DNA of 64,000 nt, from positions 176,342,247 to 176,406,246 of the forward strand of contig CP136064.1 of assembly GCA_032622095.1 (NCBI GenBank), in the 5' to 3' direction. The notes below the pieces were generated by a model. The model was given only the letters and a program-made list of their open reading frames with translations, had not been told where the DNA came from and ran no database searches. Numbering within the stretch: the first letter of the stretch is position 1; every line of letters begins with the position of its first letter. Positions 10,331 to 23,330 of the stretch are shown here, one piece after another. The stretch comes from Siphonodentalium dalli. Lineage: Eukaryota > Mollusca > Scaphopoda > Gadilida > Siphonodentaliidae. The translations under genes and the position numbers were made by a program.

Positions 10331-12116
10331 CCATCATACTATAAGTCGAGTTTTAAAAATAAATAGATTAATTAAACATTGAAGATATAAATGTAATACA
10401 TTAAATAAATTACGGGAAATTACAACCCTCTCAAAGTTTAAAACAGTGTAAACACAACGAGCATTAGAATAAATAATATGGTGCTACATTTCCCACATTT
10501 GGTGGACTTCAGCTAAATTAAGATATATACTAAGCGAACAGAGCAATATTCTGCTCTTGTTAAGCACACAAAAAATCAAACAAAATTTGTATAAATTTTT
10601 AACCTTAAGTTTGAAAAGTCCCACTAAAACTATATTTCGAAACTGTGATTCGGTTCTCCGATTATTTTATCAACACAAAAGTCAAAATGCACATGGATGA
10701 AAATCACACGCATGGCAAGTCAGACATAAGAGTTCTAATTTGCTCCAATTTTGACAAGTTGCTTGCGAAAATTGTCAACAAAACTACCTTTCTGATCCTC
10801 CATTATGTCATTAAGTTTTTAGTGCGGGAATTGTTCTCAAAGCACATTGGAAACTGGACTTTGCGGCGATCGGTTTTCGCCATTTTGTTCGGAAAACCCA
10901 GCGCTATATATAGAAACGGAAACTAGAATACTCAGAACAAACACCGGACAATGCCAAAGTTCTTCGGAACCTGAGTTCGGCTTTCAGTTAAGTAAACAAA
11001 CAGAAAAAACAACGATGTTTGTGGCAATCAACCCGGAATATTCTATGTGTAATTTAACATTAAAGTTAGATTATTATACACCATTCTGACCATAAGATGT
11101 CACTCTTTCCGACGTATATAGCATCATGTATTGCTTTGTTAGGTAAACGAGTAAAATACACCAGATTCCCGCCACAGATCCTGGGCGTAACTTGTGTCAT
11201 AAGAAGGCTATGCGCGCGATCTCGGACTAAATACTAGCATCTCTCCATCCCAAAATCTTAGCTAGTTTTAGTACGAGAAGACTTGGACTAATTTTGATCA
11301 AGAGATTTTGATGATCATTTCTTACGGTTTTTCATGGTAAATTGACAAATCGATTTTGAATCGCTCAAAAGGTATTAAAGCCGTGGTGAGTCGTTGAGTT
11401 TTTTGCTTCTTTGTAGACGTGATCACAGAAGTTGGAATCACTGACTGTTATGCTATTTTTTGGAGTTCTAGGTACATGTATATACAGTCCTTCGATTTTG
11501 AGGCGCGCAATTGCGCTTGCGCGCCTTGGCGCGCGCGGATCTAAAAACCAGCGAGTTATTAAATGCGTACGCCGAAAATTTCAAATGCGCGCCTCGGAAA
11601 TTGCAACCAGTGAACGAGATTTTAACAAACAACACACCAATGGTTAAACGCCGACAAGACTATTCACCATGTATCTTTCTCAGCAGGGATGACGTTGATT
11701 ACGAACCTGGTAACAAAGATCAAAGCGGCGTCTTTCGCACTCAATGATTGGGGTGACACCTCATCACAACTGCTGCACGTGCGAGTTCCCGCAAAAAGCG
11801 TGTCAATTCATTGGCGGCCTCGTTTGATGTTTCGGCATGCGGGATTCGCCGATTCATTAGAATATTAGATTAGGGTTTATACTGTATCATCATTCATGTC
11901 GGATAGTGATTGTGACTCTGCCTAAAAGGGCAAAAGTGTGCAATCTTAAAAGCGCTAATTCTAAAGATAATATGTGACAAATTAGTCCCCGACAAGCTGT
12001 CGCGTGTGCTCACTGGGATGTAATTCACAGGTGTGACATTATTACTTTTAATTCACCGAGATATTAGGCCCATAAAAATAGCTATTCAATTCGGAATGGA
12101 TGCTATTCAATTACAA

Positions 12117-13263
12117 TACTCTCGGGATCCAAATAAGCGTACCCGTACGCTTAACTATTTTCAAGGAGAAATCCCCCCTGTACGCTGCTTATTTGGGACC
12201 CTACGTTTATTAATTTCTGGGGGTATAAAATTTACACCATGTTGTCAATATCACGACCATGGATCACAGGACTTATTCTACAATTAAAATGTTTTTTTTA
12301 ACCCCAAAATCAGTTCCATAATCACAATTTATACTGAAAAACGATGTGTCTCGAAAATAGGCAACGCGAAACCCCCAAAAAAGCGCTAAAATTTACCAGT
12401 TTGACTGAGTGTTTTCTGCATACAAATAATTTCATGAGAAGCATTAAAGTATATTCCTTTAATATTGAGATATTTAAAGAACACAGTTTCATACTTTTTC
12501 TGTTTTAATGCATTATTTGGTGAGAGAAATGTAATATAGATCGTAAAACTTCGAAAAAAATCTATAGATGATCAAATTAGACTTAATGTAAAATTGAGTA
12601 TGATTCTGGACAAGAACACTACTAGTACACAAGTTTCAACCTAAATATATTAATCAAATGAATTATACAATGAGTGAATTACTAGAGTTAACTGTCACTC
12701 TTTGATTGATTGATTTTATTGACAATGATAATAACACATATATAAATACAATTGATTGCTGATATATAACTTAAAAGGAGCAAACACATAGAATTGTACA
12801 TAGTTTGTTCAGCCTCAGATATCCTTTTATTTGTGATGTTAAAAATGGGTTGTTTTGTGCAACACAACTGAAAATCATACTAGTAATGGGGGAAGTTTGA
12901 AGAAAAATAAAATCTGAGAAACTGAGCACATTGTTGACATGGTGACACCAGAACATCAGCTCTTGAATATTTAAAGCAAATGTGATAATTTTGGAGACGT
13001 AATTGTGTCCAGATGCCTCATACCTTGAATAGAAATTTTGAAAAACAATTTATTTGTAATGATTTAGGATGAAAAGTTCTTGTCACAAATTTTCACTCCT
13101 TCCAATCAACCTTAATTATATTACTTGTACATGCAGTAGATAATTTTTTTTACATTATACCCCCGTACTATTATTGCGCCCCCGTACTTTTATTTAATTT
13201 CAAAGCAATTCTCCCCCCTGTACTATTATTCCGCCCCCTACTATTATTTGGATCCCGAGAGTA
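12117..13263. mobile_element. TIR element, TACTCTCGGG family, copy 2
   Basis: The left end TACTCTCGGGATCCAAAT and the right end ATTTGGATCCCGAGAGTA are exact inverted repeats. As in copy 1, C-rich phrases of the form CCCCCCTGTACGC occur just inside both ends (12173 and 13213). It lacks a transposase. Immediately right of it, 13309-13407 has a plus-strand frame rich in Ser, Asp and Glu (APWQSDSGSDSDST...EVD) bounded by stops, probably a gene relic of unknown origin. Confidence 0.75.
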
Positions 13264-16200
13264 ATTGACTAGCTATATACTAATCAAAATTTTAAAAGTA
13301 GTTTGCTCCCTGGCAATCTGATTCCGGTAGCGATTCGGATTCCACTTCCGAGTTTGAAGCTTTAATCGAGTCTGATGAGCATGCGCTCTCAGAGGCGGAA
13401 GTCGACTAATTACCGTGATCAGATTCACCGGGATTGTTGATGTTATTATCATGTGGACTATTGTATAATATAAACATGTTTTTATTTCTGTTTCTGTTGC
13501 CACACTTAGAATTATACGTGTGTGTCGTTATACTTGTGTTTGTCTTTATTCAGTAATCATTTCATCGATGTTAATTTGAATTGTGCTCCCTCAAAAAAGG
13601 CGCGCGCAAATCCCAAAAGCTCCGAGCGATATATCGCGCACCTACGTTTTCCAAATTCGAAGGACTGTATATAGTTGTCAAGAATGGCAACTCACTTTGT
13701 CGAGGAACCTCCACAACCATTCACTCCGACCCGTGAATTTTAACAACAAAAGCATAAATCTCAGGGTTTTCGGCATATATAGTTAGGCCAAAAAAAAAAT
13801 ATTATTTGTTTCCTATTACGGAGCCAAAAAATTCCAGGTAGGTAGGTAGGGATTTTATTTTTTTTGTACTTTTTATTTTATTTTTAATACGGACCTTTAA
13901 TTATTATTAATACTCTTTATACTTGTGTTAAGGCTGTCCATGTATATTGCAAGTAAATAGTTAATGTAGCACAATAATATGATAAGTATTGTCAATGTGA
14001 ACAAACAAATGCCTCCCAGGCACTCAATTATGCAGCTCTCTTGTAATTATTCTCTCAGTTTAGATTGTGGTGGCACATCTTCCTCAGAGCACAATATTGA
14101 CATAACAGGCCCAAGACATACACCATAATAGGGCTTTTCTATTACTTTATAATAACATAACTTGTATGATATTATTAATTCAAACCTCACTTAAATATTT
14201 GGTCATACACCTCAGGACCTAAGACACATATCTCACATGCGCCTCAGACACATTGCACAGGGTGTAAATGTTCCTCAGACACCCCTCAACTGCACTGAAA
14301 TATAAAGTTCCACACCACACTGAAAATGGTACCACAGGCCACACCTTGACTGAGGTACCACACCTCAGCATTCAAATTGGCCCCAACTTTGAAGTTCCTT
14401 ATACACACTGGCATATGCATGCTTGTAAGTTTGATACATCATACACCCAAACAAACCAGTAGATAATTTCATGTGCTTTTTAGTGCCCATCACAGAAGGG
14501 TGTTTGATATGGTAGACATGCAGTCATCTTTATACTGTCTGTATACATACTAGTAACTATGCATGAACACTATGAATCCTTGATTGACTGGGGAGAGGAA
14601 CTTTAAATTCTGATATAGAATGTCTTCTATATGTATATTGCTCTCTATCAGATAAGACTTCTTCCCACAAGACATGGGAGTTGAACAAACAAGATTACCA
14701 CAGGCAGGTTTTAAAGACTGCAGATTTATTGGTGAGATTGGGATTCATCTGCAACCACAAATGGACATGTATTTTAATGGAAGTAAATTGTTTTTGAAAA
14801 TTCCATCTAAAATTATTGCTGCTTAATGTAAACATAGTATATAGTATATATTTAACGATATAGATGTGTTTACATGCCAATTACATGCATTAAAAAAAAA
14901 ATTGTTATTTTGTTTTTTGTTTTTTTTTGGGTTGAAATTTTTTTTTTGGGTTGAAATTTGAAGAAAAAAAGTTCAGGTCGGCCCAATTTCGGCAGGTCGG
15001 TCGGGTAACCGGAAACACAGATGTTTTTTTTTTTGGCCTTAGAAAAATCATTGATCTACAATCTTACCGCGAGCATAGCATCTATTCGTTGATTTATTCC
15101 AGGTTTTATCGCACGTTAACAAATTTTGTTCACCTGTTAGCTAGGTGGTACGGTACCGCCGAAGTTTGCCGGAACTCCTCGATTTGTCTTCGGCAAATCG
15201 GGTAGTACGAAAACTGGTATTCGGAGCCGGAACATTGTTATCGGTCAAAACAATGAGCCCACGGTCTATTAAAAGTATCAGGGACCAGTTCATCTGAAAA
15301 GAAAGCATCATGAATATCTCTTGTAGGGGCGTAGGCCGGCTAGTTATAGATGTTTCTATAGTCGACAATGGGATTTTATTATGGGGTGCGATGATAATCG
15401 TTAATATTAATTAGTTTCGTTGCCCCGAGTATGACGCAATGTTTCTCAATTGCAATGATGAGAATTAACTGACATTATTATCTATGCTCCAAAAAAATTA
15501 TACCCATGTCCATACATGGGCTCGTCTCAATTCGGAGAATTTACCTGTCTCTAATCAGACACAATTGAGATCATCATTTGCATCATGGCGTTGAACGAAC
15601 AACAAAGCGTTTGTTTAGATGTGGCTAGGAGCGGGCACAACCTGGTTATACTTGGTCAACCTGTAGGTTCTCTATTGAAGCAGTTTCAGTGACGTTGGTC
15701 ATTTTAATGGTTGAATTTTATAATTATGTATAATATATTATCGCATATAACAGATTTTTAAGTAAAATGAACGTTTTACTTCGTTATCAAGTATTGAACA
15801 AGTACAAACTAATTTGATTTAGTTCTGGGGATTGAACACGCCGCCGTGATTCTTATACCTCAATTATATCACGTGACACACCCACGCGAATTAATTTTAA
15901 ATTCGAATGTTCGAATTTTGCGCGCAGTGCGCTGTCCGTTTAAACGGTTCCGCATTTTGAAATTTGCGTGCTCGACGATTTGGCGGTTTTCCGAAGACAC
16001 ACGAGGAGTTCCGGCAAACTTCGGCGGTACCACCTAGCTAACAGGTGAAAAAAAATTGTTAACGTGCGATAAAACCTGGAATAAATCAACGAATAGATGC
16101 TATGCTCGCGGTAAGATTGTAGATCAATGATATTTCTAACTATATATGCCGAAAACCCTGAGATTTATGCTTTTGTTGTTAAAATTCACGGGTCGAAGTG

Positions 16201-16470
16201 AATGGTTGTGGAGGTTCCTCGACAAAGTGAGTTGCCATTCTTGACAACCATATACCTAGAACTCCAAAAAAATAGCATAACAGTCAGTGATTCCAACTTC
16301 TGTGGACGTGATAGCGGTCTACAACTAATGCACGAAAATTCGAAATGCGCTTTTGTCGTGGTATGGCGATAATCGCAAGAGGCGTGTAAATCACATTAAA
16401 AACGTAGCTCAATCGGGCTACAGTAGACAAAACGAGCTACGTCGACCGTTTTTGATGTGTGCCCGACCTG

Positions 16471-16926
16471 CTCAATGTTCATGTTGACATATTGTCATTA
16501 TTGACAGTCACATATATTCATAATATTGTCATTAAATTTAAACGTCGATTCCGAGGCCTGCTTCAATGACAGTATTTGTGCATGCATCCACCCACTCAAT
16601 AAAAAAGATCTATATCGTAGATAATCTATATCCGTTTACTAACATTAGTCGGCAGGTTTTTGACAATTAAACGAGACATTATTCGCCGTTCATCAACTTC
16701 ATGTAGGTGAAAAATAACACATGGGTGAAAACCGGAAATAACCAGGAGAAAATAACTCATGATGGAAAATATTTGTGTGAACAGTTTCCCACAATTTATC
16801 GTACCGTACAGTTTTCCGGTCCATACTGTATCGGTAGATCGTTATTTGACATTTCTAATTGTTTTTAATGAAGTATGAAAGTTAAAAACTAAACATAATT
16901 AGAAAGAACTCACATGTAAAGACAGA
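16471..16926. other. Unassigned sequence
   Basis: No gene or clear repeat is recognised. Short TTGACATATTGTCATTATTG-like inverted stretches occur near 16475-16540. Confidence 0.4.
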
Positions 16927-17025
16927 TTGAATATGTACATGTATGTATAAAAACAAATGGCCGCATGAGACGCCCGGCGTCTCATGCGGCCATTTGTTTT
17001 TATACATTTACATGTACATATTCAA
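16927..17025. repeat. 99-bp near-perfect palindrome
   Basis: Two arms of about 48-50 bp pair around a single central C at the GACGCC/GGCGTC turn. The only interruption is a two-base indel near TATACAT. The arms include AACAAATGGCCGCATGAG and its complement. It has no TIR signature or target duplication that I can identify. A stem this perfect must be young or maintained. Confidence 0.9.
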
Positions 17026-17939
17026 CTGACGCCCTGTGAAACAAAGCACAACGTTTGAAGTTTACTATCTATCTAGATCTAAATGCCCAACAATTGGAAC
17101 AAGAACCCCATAGTCAGAAATGGTAACGCCCCCAAGATCATATTATTATATAGGCATAAAATTATAATTATACAATATAAAATATAATGGTTTCATGAAT
17201 GCACCACCCCAGTAGGACAATTCCCTTGAAACAACTAATCCTTCAAATTAGTACAACTACGGCTTAATTATCACTGAAGGTTTGTCATTCATCACACCAG
17301 AAAGCCTATAAATGCAGGCCAAAAATCTATACTAACAGGAATAATTACACCCGATACTGCGCAATACGATATTTAGTCTATACTTTCCAACTGAGACATA
17401 CTTCATCATCAATATTAGCTGTTATATTATGCGATGTGTTCCCGTGCGCGCAATAAAATCTTCAAGAGTGCTCTAGCTATAGCCGTTATTCACACCTAAA
17501 TATCGAAAGCTATTAACGGGGTCATAAAATTTACATATACTGCAACAATGAGACATCCGCGAAGATACATCAGCAAATACATACATATACGGTACTGCTA
17601 AAAGTCTAACCGGTAGACTATCGCAAAGTATAGCGAGTACCGTACGTTATTAACATAGTTATACCCCACAGCTCCTTTAAAAAAAAATTGTATTCGTCAA
17701 AAATAACACAAGTAACAACGAATATATAAAAGAAATCAGTTCATAAAAATACAGTGCAAATACAATAAATTTATTATAGATGATAGCCTACTATTTGATT
17801 ATCATACGGTATATAATATATATCATCAGGGAAGTCGATAGCCGAGATGCATGTATATATGAGCGACTCACATATATAAGAGAATGCATTGGCAAATGGT
17901 TTTCGCAAAATTTCAAGAAGCTCCAGTCATTAAAGGGTT
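17026..17939. other. Unassigned sequence with a MITE relic
   Basis: Positions 17840-17941 match the right half of the TTAA-flanked MITE at 2280-2536, ending CATTAAAGGG/TTAA. Nothing is recognised in the rest. Confidence 0.5.
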
Positions 17940-18420
17940 AAGGCCATCAAATGAGTGTTTCAAACCATCCAGTGGGTTTACCAAAGCAACAGACACTCGC
18001 TGGGCACCTGGTTTGAGATATTCGATGGCTGATTTTGTACAATAGTTGGGACAATCATTCGATGGTGTGGGACATTCTGCACGGGGTGGTGTTAGGCACT
18101 ATATAGTTGGATGTTTTTAGACACTCCTGGTCCTGGTGGTTTGAGGCAATCTCATGTTGCATGGGGCGGCCATATGGTCATGAACATCACTAATTGGTTT
18201 GGGACACACATGGGATGGTTTGGGGTTCTCAATTGGTGGTTGGAGACGCTCGTTTGTGAGGTTTGGGACACCACGTACGTGCATGATTTGGGACATTCTC
18301 TGGATGACATATTTCAATCGTTGGATGGTTTTGATTACTCATTAGGGCGTGTTTTGGACACCATTTGGATAGTTTGCGATATAGTTGGGTCGATTGGGAC
18401 ACTGGTTGGCTCAGCTGTTA
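17940..18420 (+). repeat. Highly diverged minisatellite
   Basis: The phrase GGTTTGGGACAC and variants (TAGTTGGGACAA, GGTGTGGGACAT, GTTTTGGACACC, GATTTGGGACAT) recurs about every 30-40 bp, interleaved with TGGATGGTTT-type phrases. The copies are so diverged that only the GGGACA heart is steady. The 110-codon open frame here (18111-18443) is a by-product of the repeat and is not called as a gene. Confidence 0.6.
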
Positions 18421-18906
18421 TCAGAAAACATCACAGTGTGTAAGCCTGAACTCGAAGATTTGCCTTTCTTCGGAGAAATGCTACTACTTTCTTCGGATAT
18501 TCAAGTATTTTCGCCTTTTTGACTGCGGTATACCTTTGTGTAAACGACGTTTTCGCCCTCTAAATTATAATATTTTATTGCAGATCTTCTTTTCCCAATA
18601 TCTAGATTGATGACTATAGGGGTATATATCTAACATAATTGGTCATTTGGAATAATGTTTCAAAGATATTCCTCATTTCGTTGACAAATTTATCCAACCG
18701 GATGGTAAAATGTGATCGTGGGAAGCCCCTTTAAATTCTTGCTGCACACTGTGAGTACATTCCATTGTGGGAACAGTAGTCTTGTGTAGAGAAGTCGGTG
18801 GGAACACGTAGAAATAAGCTGTGGTTCTGATAATCGATGTTTTTTGATGAACTTGACTGTACCACATTAGTCGATCGCATTGAAAAATCTGTAAACTTTT
18901 CGTCGA
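18421..18906. other. Unassigned sequence
   Basis: I see nothing I can name in this stretch. Confidence 0.4.
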
Positions 18907-18910
18907 TTAA

Positions 18911-19379
18911 AGGTACTCAACCCGATAAAACTCCTCTCAATTACTATTTCAATGGCTTCGGGGGTCAAAAAAATTTGATTCGAGTCGAGGAAGTCACCCA
19001 TCAAAGCTCAGATTTGTTAGATATCGATTTTAGAAATCTATTATTTTTCATTATCGGGAATTCTTACTGGCCCAGTACGTAGTCAATTATTACCACTTGA
19101 TTATAGAGTTATCCATCCTTGTCTGTTTGAATAGAATTTTGGCGTAAAATCTCGAGCATGTTACCAAATTGACGGCAGTTATAAGTACTCATCTCGAGAA
19201 CATAAGAATTTTCAAAAATCAATATCTAATAACTCTGAGCTTTGTTTGATGGGTTCCTCGACTCGAATCAAATATTTGTTACCCCCAAAGCCAAAGAAAT
19301 AGTAATATAGGACCCTCTGATCGGATTGTTGTTGTTGGAATCTGTTGAGATGGGGACCCTCTTTACGGGTTGAGTACCT
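18911..19379. mobile_element. Foldback MITE, AGGTACTCAACCCG family, TTAA-flanked
   Basis: The terminal inverted repeats AGGTACTCAACCCG/CGGGTTGAGTACCT are flanked by TTAA (18907-18910 and 19380-19383). The arms continue to pair far inward (for example GGCTTCGGGGGTCA with the complement near 19290, and GATTCGAGTCGAGGAA with TTCCTCGACTCGAATC), so the whole 469 bp is a folded palindrome. Relatives are at 46140-47181 and 47714-48162. Confidence 0.85.
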
Positions 19380-19383
19380 TTAA

Positions 19384-20219
19384 ACATGGGTAATATAAAC
19401 AACGTGTTCACAACAACTCATAAAATGTAATCAATGAATCAACTAAAGTGACATGCCGGGTTCGATAGTCCGAATAAACTGCTCGAATCTTATTCGAAAT
19501 TGATTTAATTAATGTGATCAATTGCCTGCCTGGGTTTTTTTTCTTCTTTTTTTCACAGCTGACCGTTTCTGTGTGGTCATGCAGCAAAAATATTATATAG
19601 GTATCCGAAATACAATGGATTACATATAGGACTAAACATCAAAATCGCATACAATAAAAATAATATGATAACTAAAGTTCCAGTGAGCTAAAATGTTAAT
19701 AGCTATTCAAGAGGTTGACAAATATTATACTAGCCCAGAAACTCGAACCCGACATGTGCTTTTAAAGAGTCGAAACAAGGCACAGAATATTAACGAAACG
19801 AGTGTCCAACCACGACTTATGTGTTTTATATACATGCATGCGGATTCAGCCAATGAGAAATGATTGTAGATATTCTACCCAGAGTGTTTCTTCTCGCTAT
19901 CCGTTATAAAGAAGGTCTGTCTCTTCCTATAACAAGTTTTATATAGTTTCCATGGTATAGATAATAAATATGAATCAAAGACAATTGTCCTGAAAAGCTT
20001 CTATCACTTAATATTGTTTTTATTTCAAATTTTCTGGTATAATACATATCTGGCATTTTGCCTTGGTGGAAAGTGCTAACAATTTACAGTTCTCCCGCTT
20101 GCTATGCGGAAACGTTCGGAGCGTACCAAGTGGGAGAACTATCTCTATTTGAGATCGCCTGTTTTTTCCGATCTGTTCTAAAATAGTTCCGTAATTTTAA
20201 ACATGTCTCAATTATTTCA
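19384..20219. other. Unassigned sequence with a small hairpin
   Basis: Positions 20089-20141 form a hairpin with arms AGTTCTCCCGCTTG and CAAGTGGGAGAACT. Nothing else is recognised. Confidence 0.45.
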
Positions 20220-20720
20220 AGTTGTATGTATTATTCAAATTTGACATCCAAGATGGCTGCTGGCGGCCATGTTTTTAACGAATTTAGGAAACAATTTATG
20301 GCTCCCATCTAGAGATTTCCCCTAAGTTCCATATGAGGTTTTGTGATGATTGGATGAGGGATGTCGCCTGTGGGTTGTACACGTCGAAGGATTTAGTCAT
20401 GCTGCAAAGATTAAAATCCAAGATACCCGCTGGCGCCGACTTGTTTCAACGAAGTGCGGAAACAATTGGTGGCTGAGCTTCAATCTAGTGTTCACTTCGA
20501 AGATCCATATGAAGATTGGTGACGTTCGGATGAGGAATATGGTCTTTATAGGGTGTGCCAAAGGAATTGGTCATGCAAAGAGTAAAATCCAAGATGTCTC
20601 CCGGCGGCCATGTTTTTTTTTTTATCGAAAATCATTCAAATTCCTTCAAATTCGATAGCTCCCATCTAGGGTGATTCTAAATATACCTGTAATTTGTCAA
20701 AACATTGCTCAAATAAATGT
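20220..20720 (+). mobile_element. HINE-type element fragment
   Basis: Three core units of the family in the RBM19 intron are visible, with CCAAGATGGCTGCTGGCGG near 20249 and CAAGATGTCTCCCGGCGG near 20590. They run into AAACATTGCTCAAATAAATG. Terminal hairpins are not evident, so this is a partial copy. Confidence 0.65.
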
Positions 20721-20754
20721 GGGCTGTCAACCCTTTATTCCGAATGTCCGGCTC

Positions 20755-20985
20755 ATCGAAGGTCCAAACTCTGAAGGTCCCATATTACGAAGGTCCAATA
20801 CTCCGAAGGTCCTATATTCCGAAGACCAAATACCCCGAAGATCCGATATTCCTGAGATCCGATACTCCGAAGGTCCGATACCCCGAAGGCTCAATAGTCC
20901 GACGATCCGAGACTATACGAAGGCTCAATAGTCCGACGGTCCGAGACTACGAAGGTCCGATACTCCGAATGTCAGATTATCATAA
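20755..20985 (+). repeat. Minisatellite, CCGAAGGTCCGATACT type
   Basis: Units of 14-18 bp built from CTCCGAAGGTCCGATA and variants repeat about 14 times. A closely related minisatellite with CAATAGTCCGAAGGTTCG units lies at 43347-43478. Open frames here exist only because the period keeps stops away. Confidence 0.9.
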
Positions 20986-21209
20986 GGACTGCCAATTGAT
21001 ATGGATATGATGTATATTTAATTATTTTAAAGGCTCTACCATTATATGCAACGGTGTAAGCATTCGGGGAGTTGACCAAGGAGACTCAACTGGCACAATA
21101 GAATACTAATAAATGTATATGCTCATTAGCCTCATTCATGAAATATTTATATATTTAAGGCAGACTACATAGTAGCCTGGCATAGTAAGCAGTCTCACAA
21201 CTGTTGCTC

Positions 21210-21424
<215 letters not shown>

Positions 21425-21539
21425 AATTTGGAGCATTTCAATAAATGATCATGCATGCAGTTAATTGAGTATATATAGACAATGAAAACAGAATGTATAT
21501 TAGCGCAATTCACTGTTCAGGAATTAGCCATCAGACAGG

Positions 21540-21660
21540 GGTGGAAGCTATCAGTTATATATAGTAATTGCGCTTCTGCGCAATTATTTCAACTTGCTAT
21601 TATTGAGTTGGGCTTCAGTGCAATTGAATTGCGCTTCAGTGCAATAAAAATGTGAATTTG
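21540..21660 (+). repeat. Short TTGCGCTTCAGTGCAAT repeats
   Basis: The phrases AATTGCGCTTCTGCGCAATT, GGGCTTCAGTGCAATTG and AATTGCGCTTCAGTGCAAT follow each other and are each self-complementary. This is a small foldback or minisatellite cluster. Confidence 0.6.
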
Positions 21661-21814
21661 GCCTCCCATAAATATGCCCGGTCAAAATATTTTAAAATGT
21701 GCATATATCATATTGTGGTTGATTTCGGCTCAACGATTCTCCATTCCAGTACTAGATTCAACGTTCCATCGTGTCCGTTGTCACATTGCCATTACATCGG
21801 ACGTTTAAATATGG

Positions 21815-21955
21815 ATGCTATATCGAGATATCGAGATAATATGTCGAGATACTTATGTCGAGATATCGAGATAATATGTCGAGATGCGTATGTCGAGATA
21901 TCGAGATAATATGTCGAGATTTCCAGATAATATGTCGAGATGCGTATGTCAAGAG
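21815..21955 (+). repeat. Minisatellite of TATCGAGATAATATGTCGAG units
   Basis: Units built from ATATCGAGATAATATGTCG and GAGATGCGTATGTCGAG alternate four to five times. It lies about 280 bp beyond the stop codon of the glycosyltransferase gene, in its presumed 3' flank. Confidence 0.85.
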
Positions 21956-22234
21956 CGACCGTAATACGTCCCTCCAAATAAACAAAGAAATAATGTTCCA
22001 CGAATTTTAGATGCATGTACCCACATGCACATTGGGCTTATCCCCGACTGACCACTATTTACCGCGCGCGACAACTTTACCATTCCGATTACTAGTATCC
22101 AGCCATCCAGCGTAAACATCAGATTGTGCGGTTTGTGTATATACTTTGTGACAAGACCAAACACTTGGGCGTGCTTTATGTCTCCTCACATTCAAATGAT
22201 ATGCATGCATATGACACGATGTTATAGGAATGTT

Positions 22235-22518
22235 CTAATCCAGGCCACCGTTTGCCCGGCTGTGCACCCTCCTGTAGTAATCATATCGTAAAGGGGCTCT
22301 CTTAGTGTCTTTACTCCGTAACATTTTCTCCATGCATGTGTACGCCACTGGATCATAGTCAACGTCAAATTTGTTGGCAGCAAAATGGGGTGATTGCCAC
22401 ACAGTTTGAAGGTCGCCAACACCGAGAATGCAAACTTTGTGAACATACTTTCCTCGGCACACTCCGATGTTTTGCCACTGAATGAATTTCGCTGTATATG
22501 GTTTTCTGTCTGGGGGTC
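22235..22518 (-). CDS. GCNT: Core-2 GlcNAc-transferase, exon 2 (C-terminal)
   Basis: This is the last coding exon of the GT14 gene whose first exon is 24399-25497. It completes Gly367 and adds 93 residues. The visible conserved parts are VCILGVGDL (residues 395-403) and the ANKFD motif at 414-418, which in the core-2/I-branching family lie in the C-terminal part of the catalytic domain. The acceptor is CTCACTTCCAG just before 22518 and the stop is TAG at 22237-22235. The exon joins in the correct phase (K-G split as G/GA), giving TPGGFKG-PPDRKPYTAKFIQW, as expected for the family. Met-initiated frames inside it are not separate genes. Confidence 0.9.
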
Positions 22519-22619
22519 CTGGAAGTGAGAGCCAAATAATGGTTAAATCAAAAAAGAAAATAGTTTTTAAAAGTAACTTTGAAATAAACGTGATTTTCTC
22601 CAGATAAAGCTAAAACATA

Positions 22620-23330
22620 AGGGATGAAAGTGCCGATGGCACTGAAGCTCAATTTCGAGATGGGCTAATCTAATGCCAAATGTTACATTTGATGGAGCGA
22701 TAAGGAATGTGGAAAGTTGGTATGTTTATGTACCAAGATGGCCGCTGCACGGCGGCCATGTTTTTAAAACAGAATTCGGATAAAAACGGTAAGCTCCCAT
22801 CTAGAGGTCACCCAAAGATCCACATACATTTTGGTGACGATCGGATGAGAGATGTGACCTGAAGGGTGTGCTAAAGGATTTTGTCATAAGCAGAGTAAAT
22901 ACAAGATGGTCACTGGCAGCCATGTTTTTAACAGAATTCGGAAAAAAAAAAGTAAACTTCCATATAGAGTTCAACCGAGGATTTGGTGAGGATTGGCGGA
23001 TGGATGTGGCATGTATAGGGTGTGCCAAAGGATTTAGTCATACAGAGAATAAATTCCAAGATGGCCGCTGGCAGCCATGTTTTTAAAACATAATTTGGGA
23101 AAAACTGTAAGCTAGAGGTCACGGTCTCGGACATCCATATACAGTTTGGTAACGATCGGATGAGGGATGTGGTCTCTAGGTTGCGCCAAAGGATTTAGTG
23201 ATGCAAAGAGTAAACCCCGAGATAGCTGCCAGCGGCGATGTTTTTCATCGAAAATCGTTCAAATTCAATAGCTCTCATCTAGAGGTTACAGTGAAGTAAT
23301 TCGATTGGTAGCGCCCTCCAACGGATTTTG
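22620..23330 (+). mobile_element. HINE-type element in GCNT intron
   Basis: It opens with the same 5' architecture as the copy at 618, including the hairpin AGTGCC/GGCACT (22629-22643), where paired bases have changed together relative to AGTGTCA/TGACACT. About four core units follow, with AAGATGGCCGCTGGCAG phrases. The 3' hairpin and microsatellite are missing. A further fragment lies at about 23716-23880. Confidence 0.7.

Larger units (their letters stand above)
7080..16470. repeat. Mosaic of nested inverted repeats, about 9.4 kb
   Basis: Several blocks pair with inverted partners: 7080-7167 with 16383-16470 (the outermost pair), 7238-7283 with 11380-11426, 8830-8945 with 11195-11300, 11415-11500 with 16252-16312, 13640-13790 with 16143-16258, and 15040-15185 with 15985-16125. 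The pairing order is not a simple palindrome, so the region has been rearranged or is several related foldback elements nested together. It contains a 161-bp tandem array and a second TIR element. No complete gene was recognised; open frames at 7820-8137 and 10645-11089 have no known match. Confidence 0.65.

Noticed and set aside
16927-17025. microRNA precursor
   Set aside because: The stem is too perfect, the loop is one base, and the sequence is unlike conserved families.
18111-18443. 110-codon frame rich in Trp and Gly
   Set aside because: It follows the period of the diverged GGGACA minisatellite.
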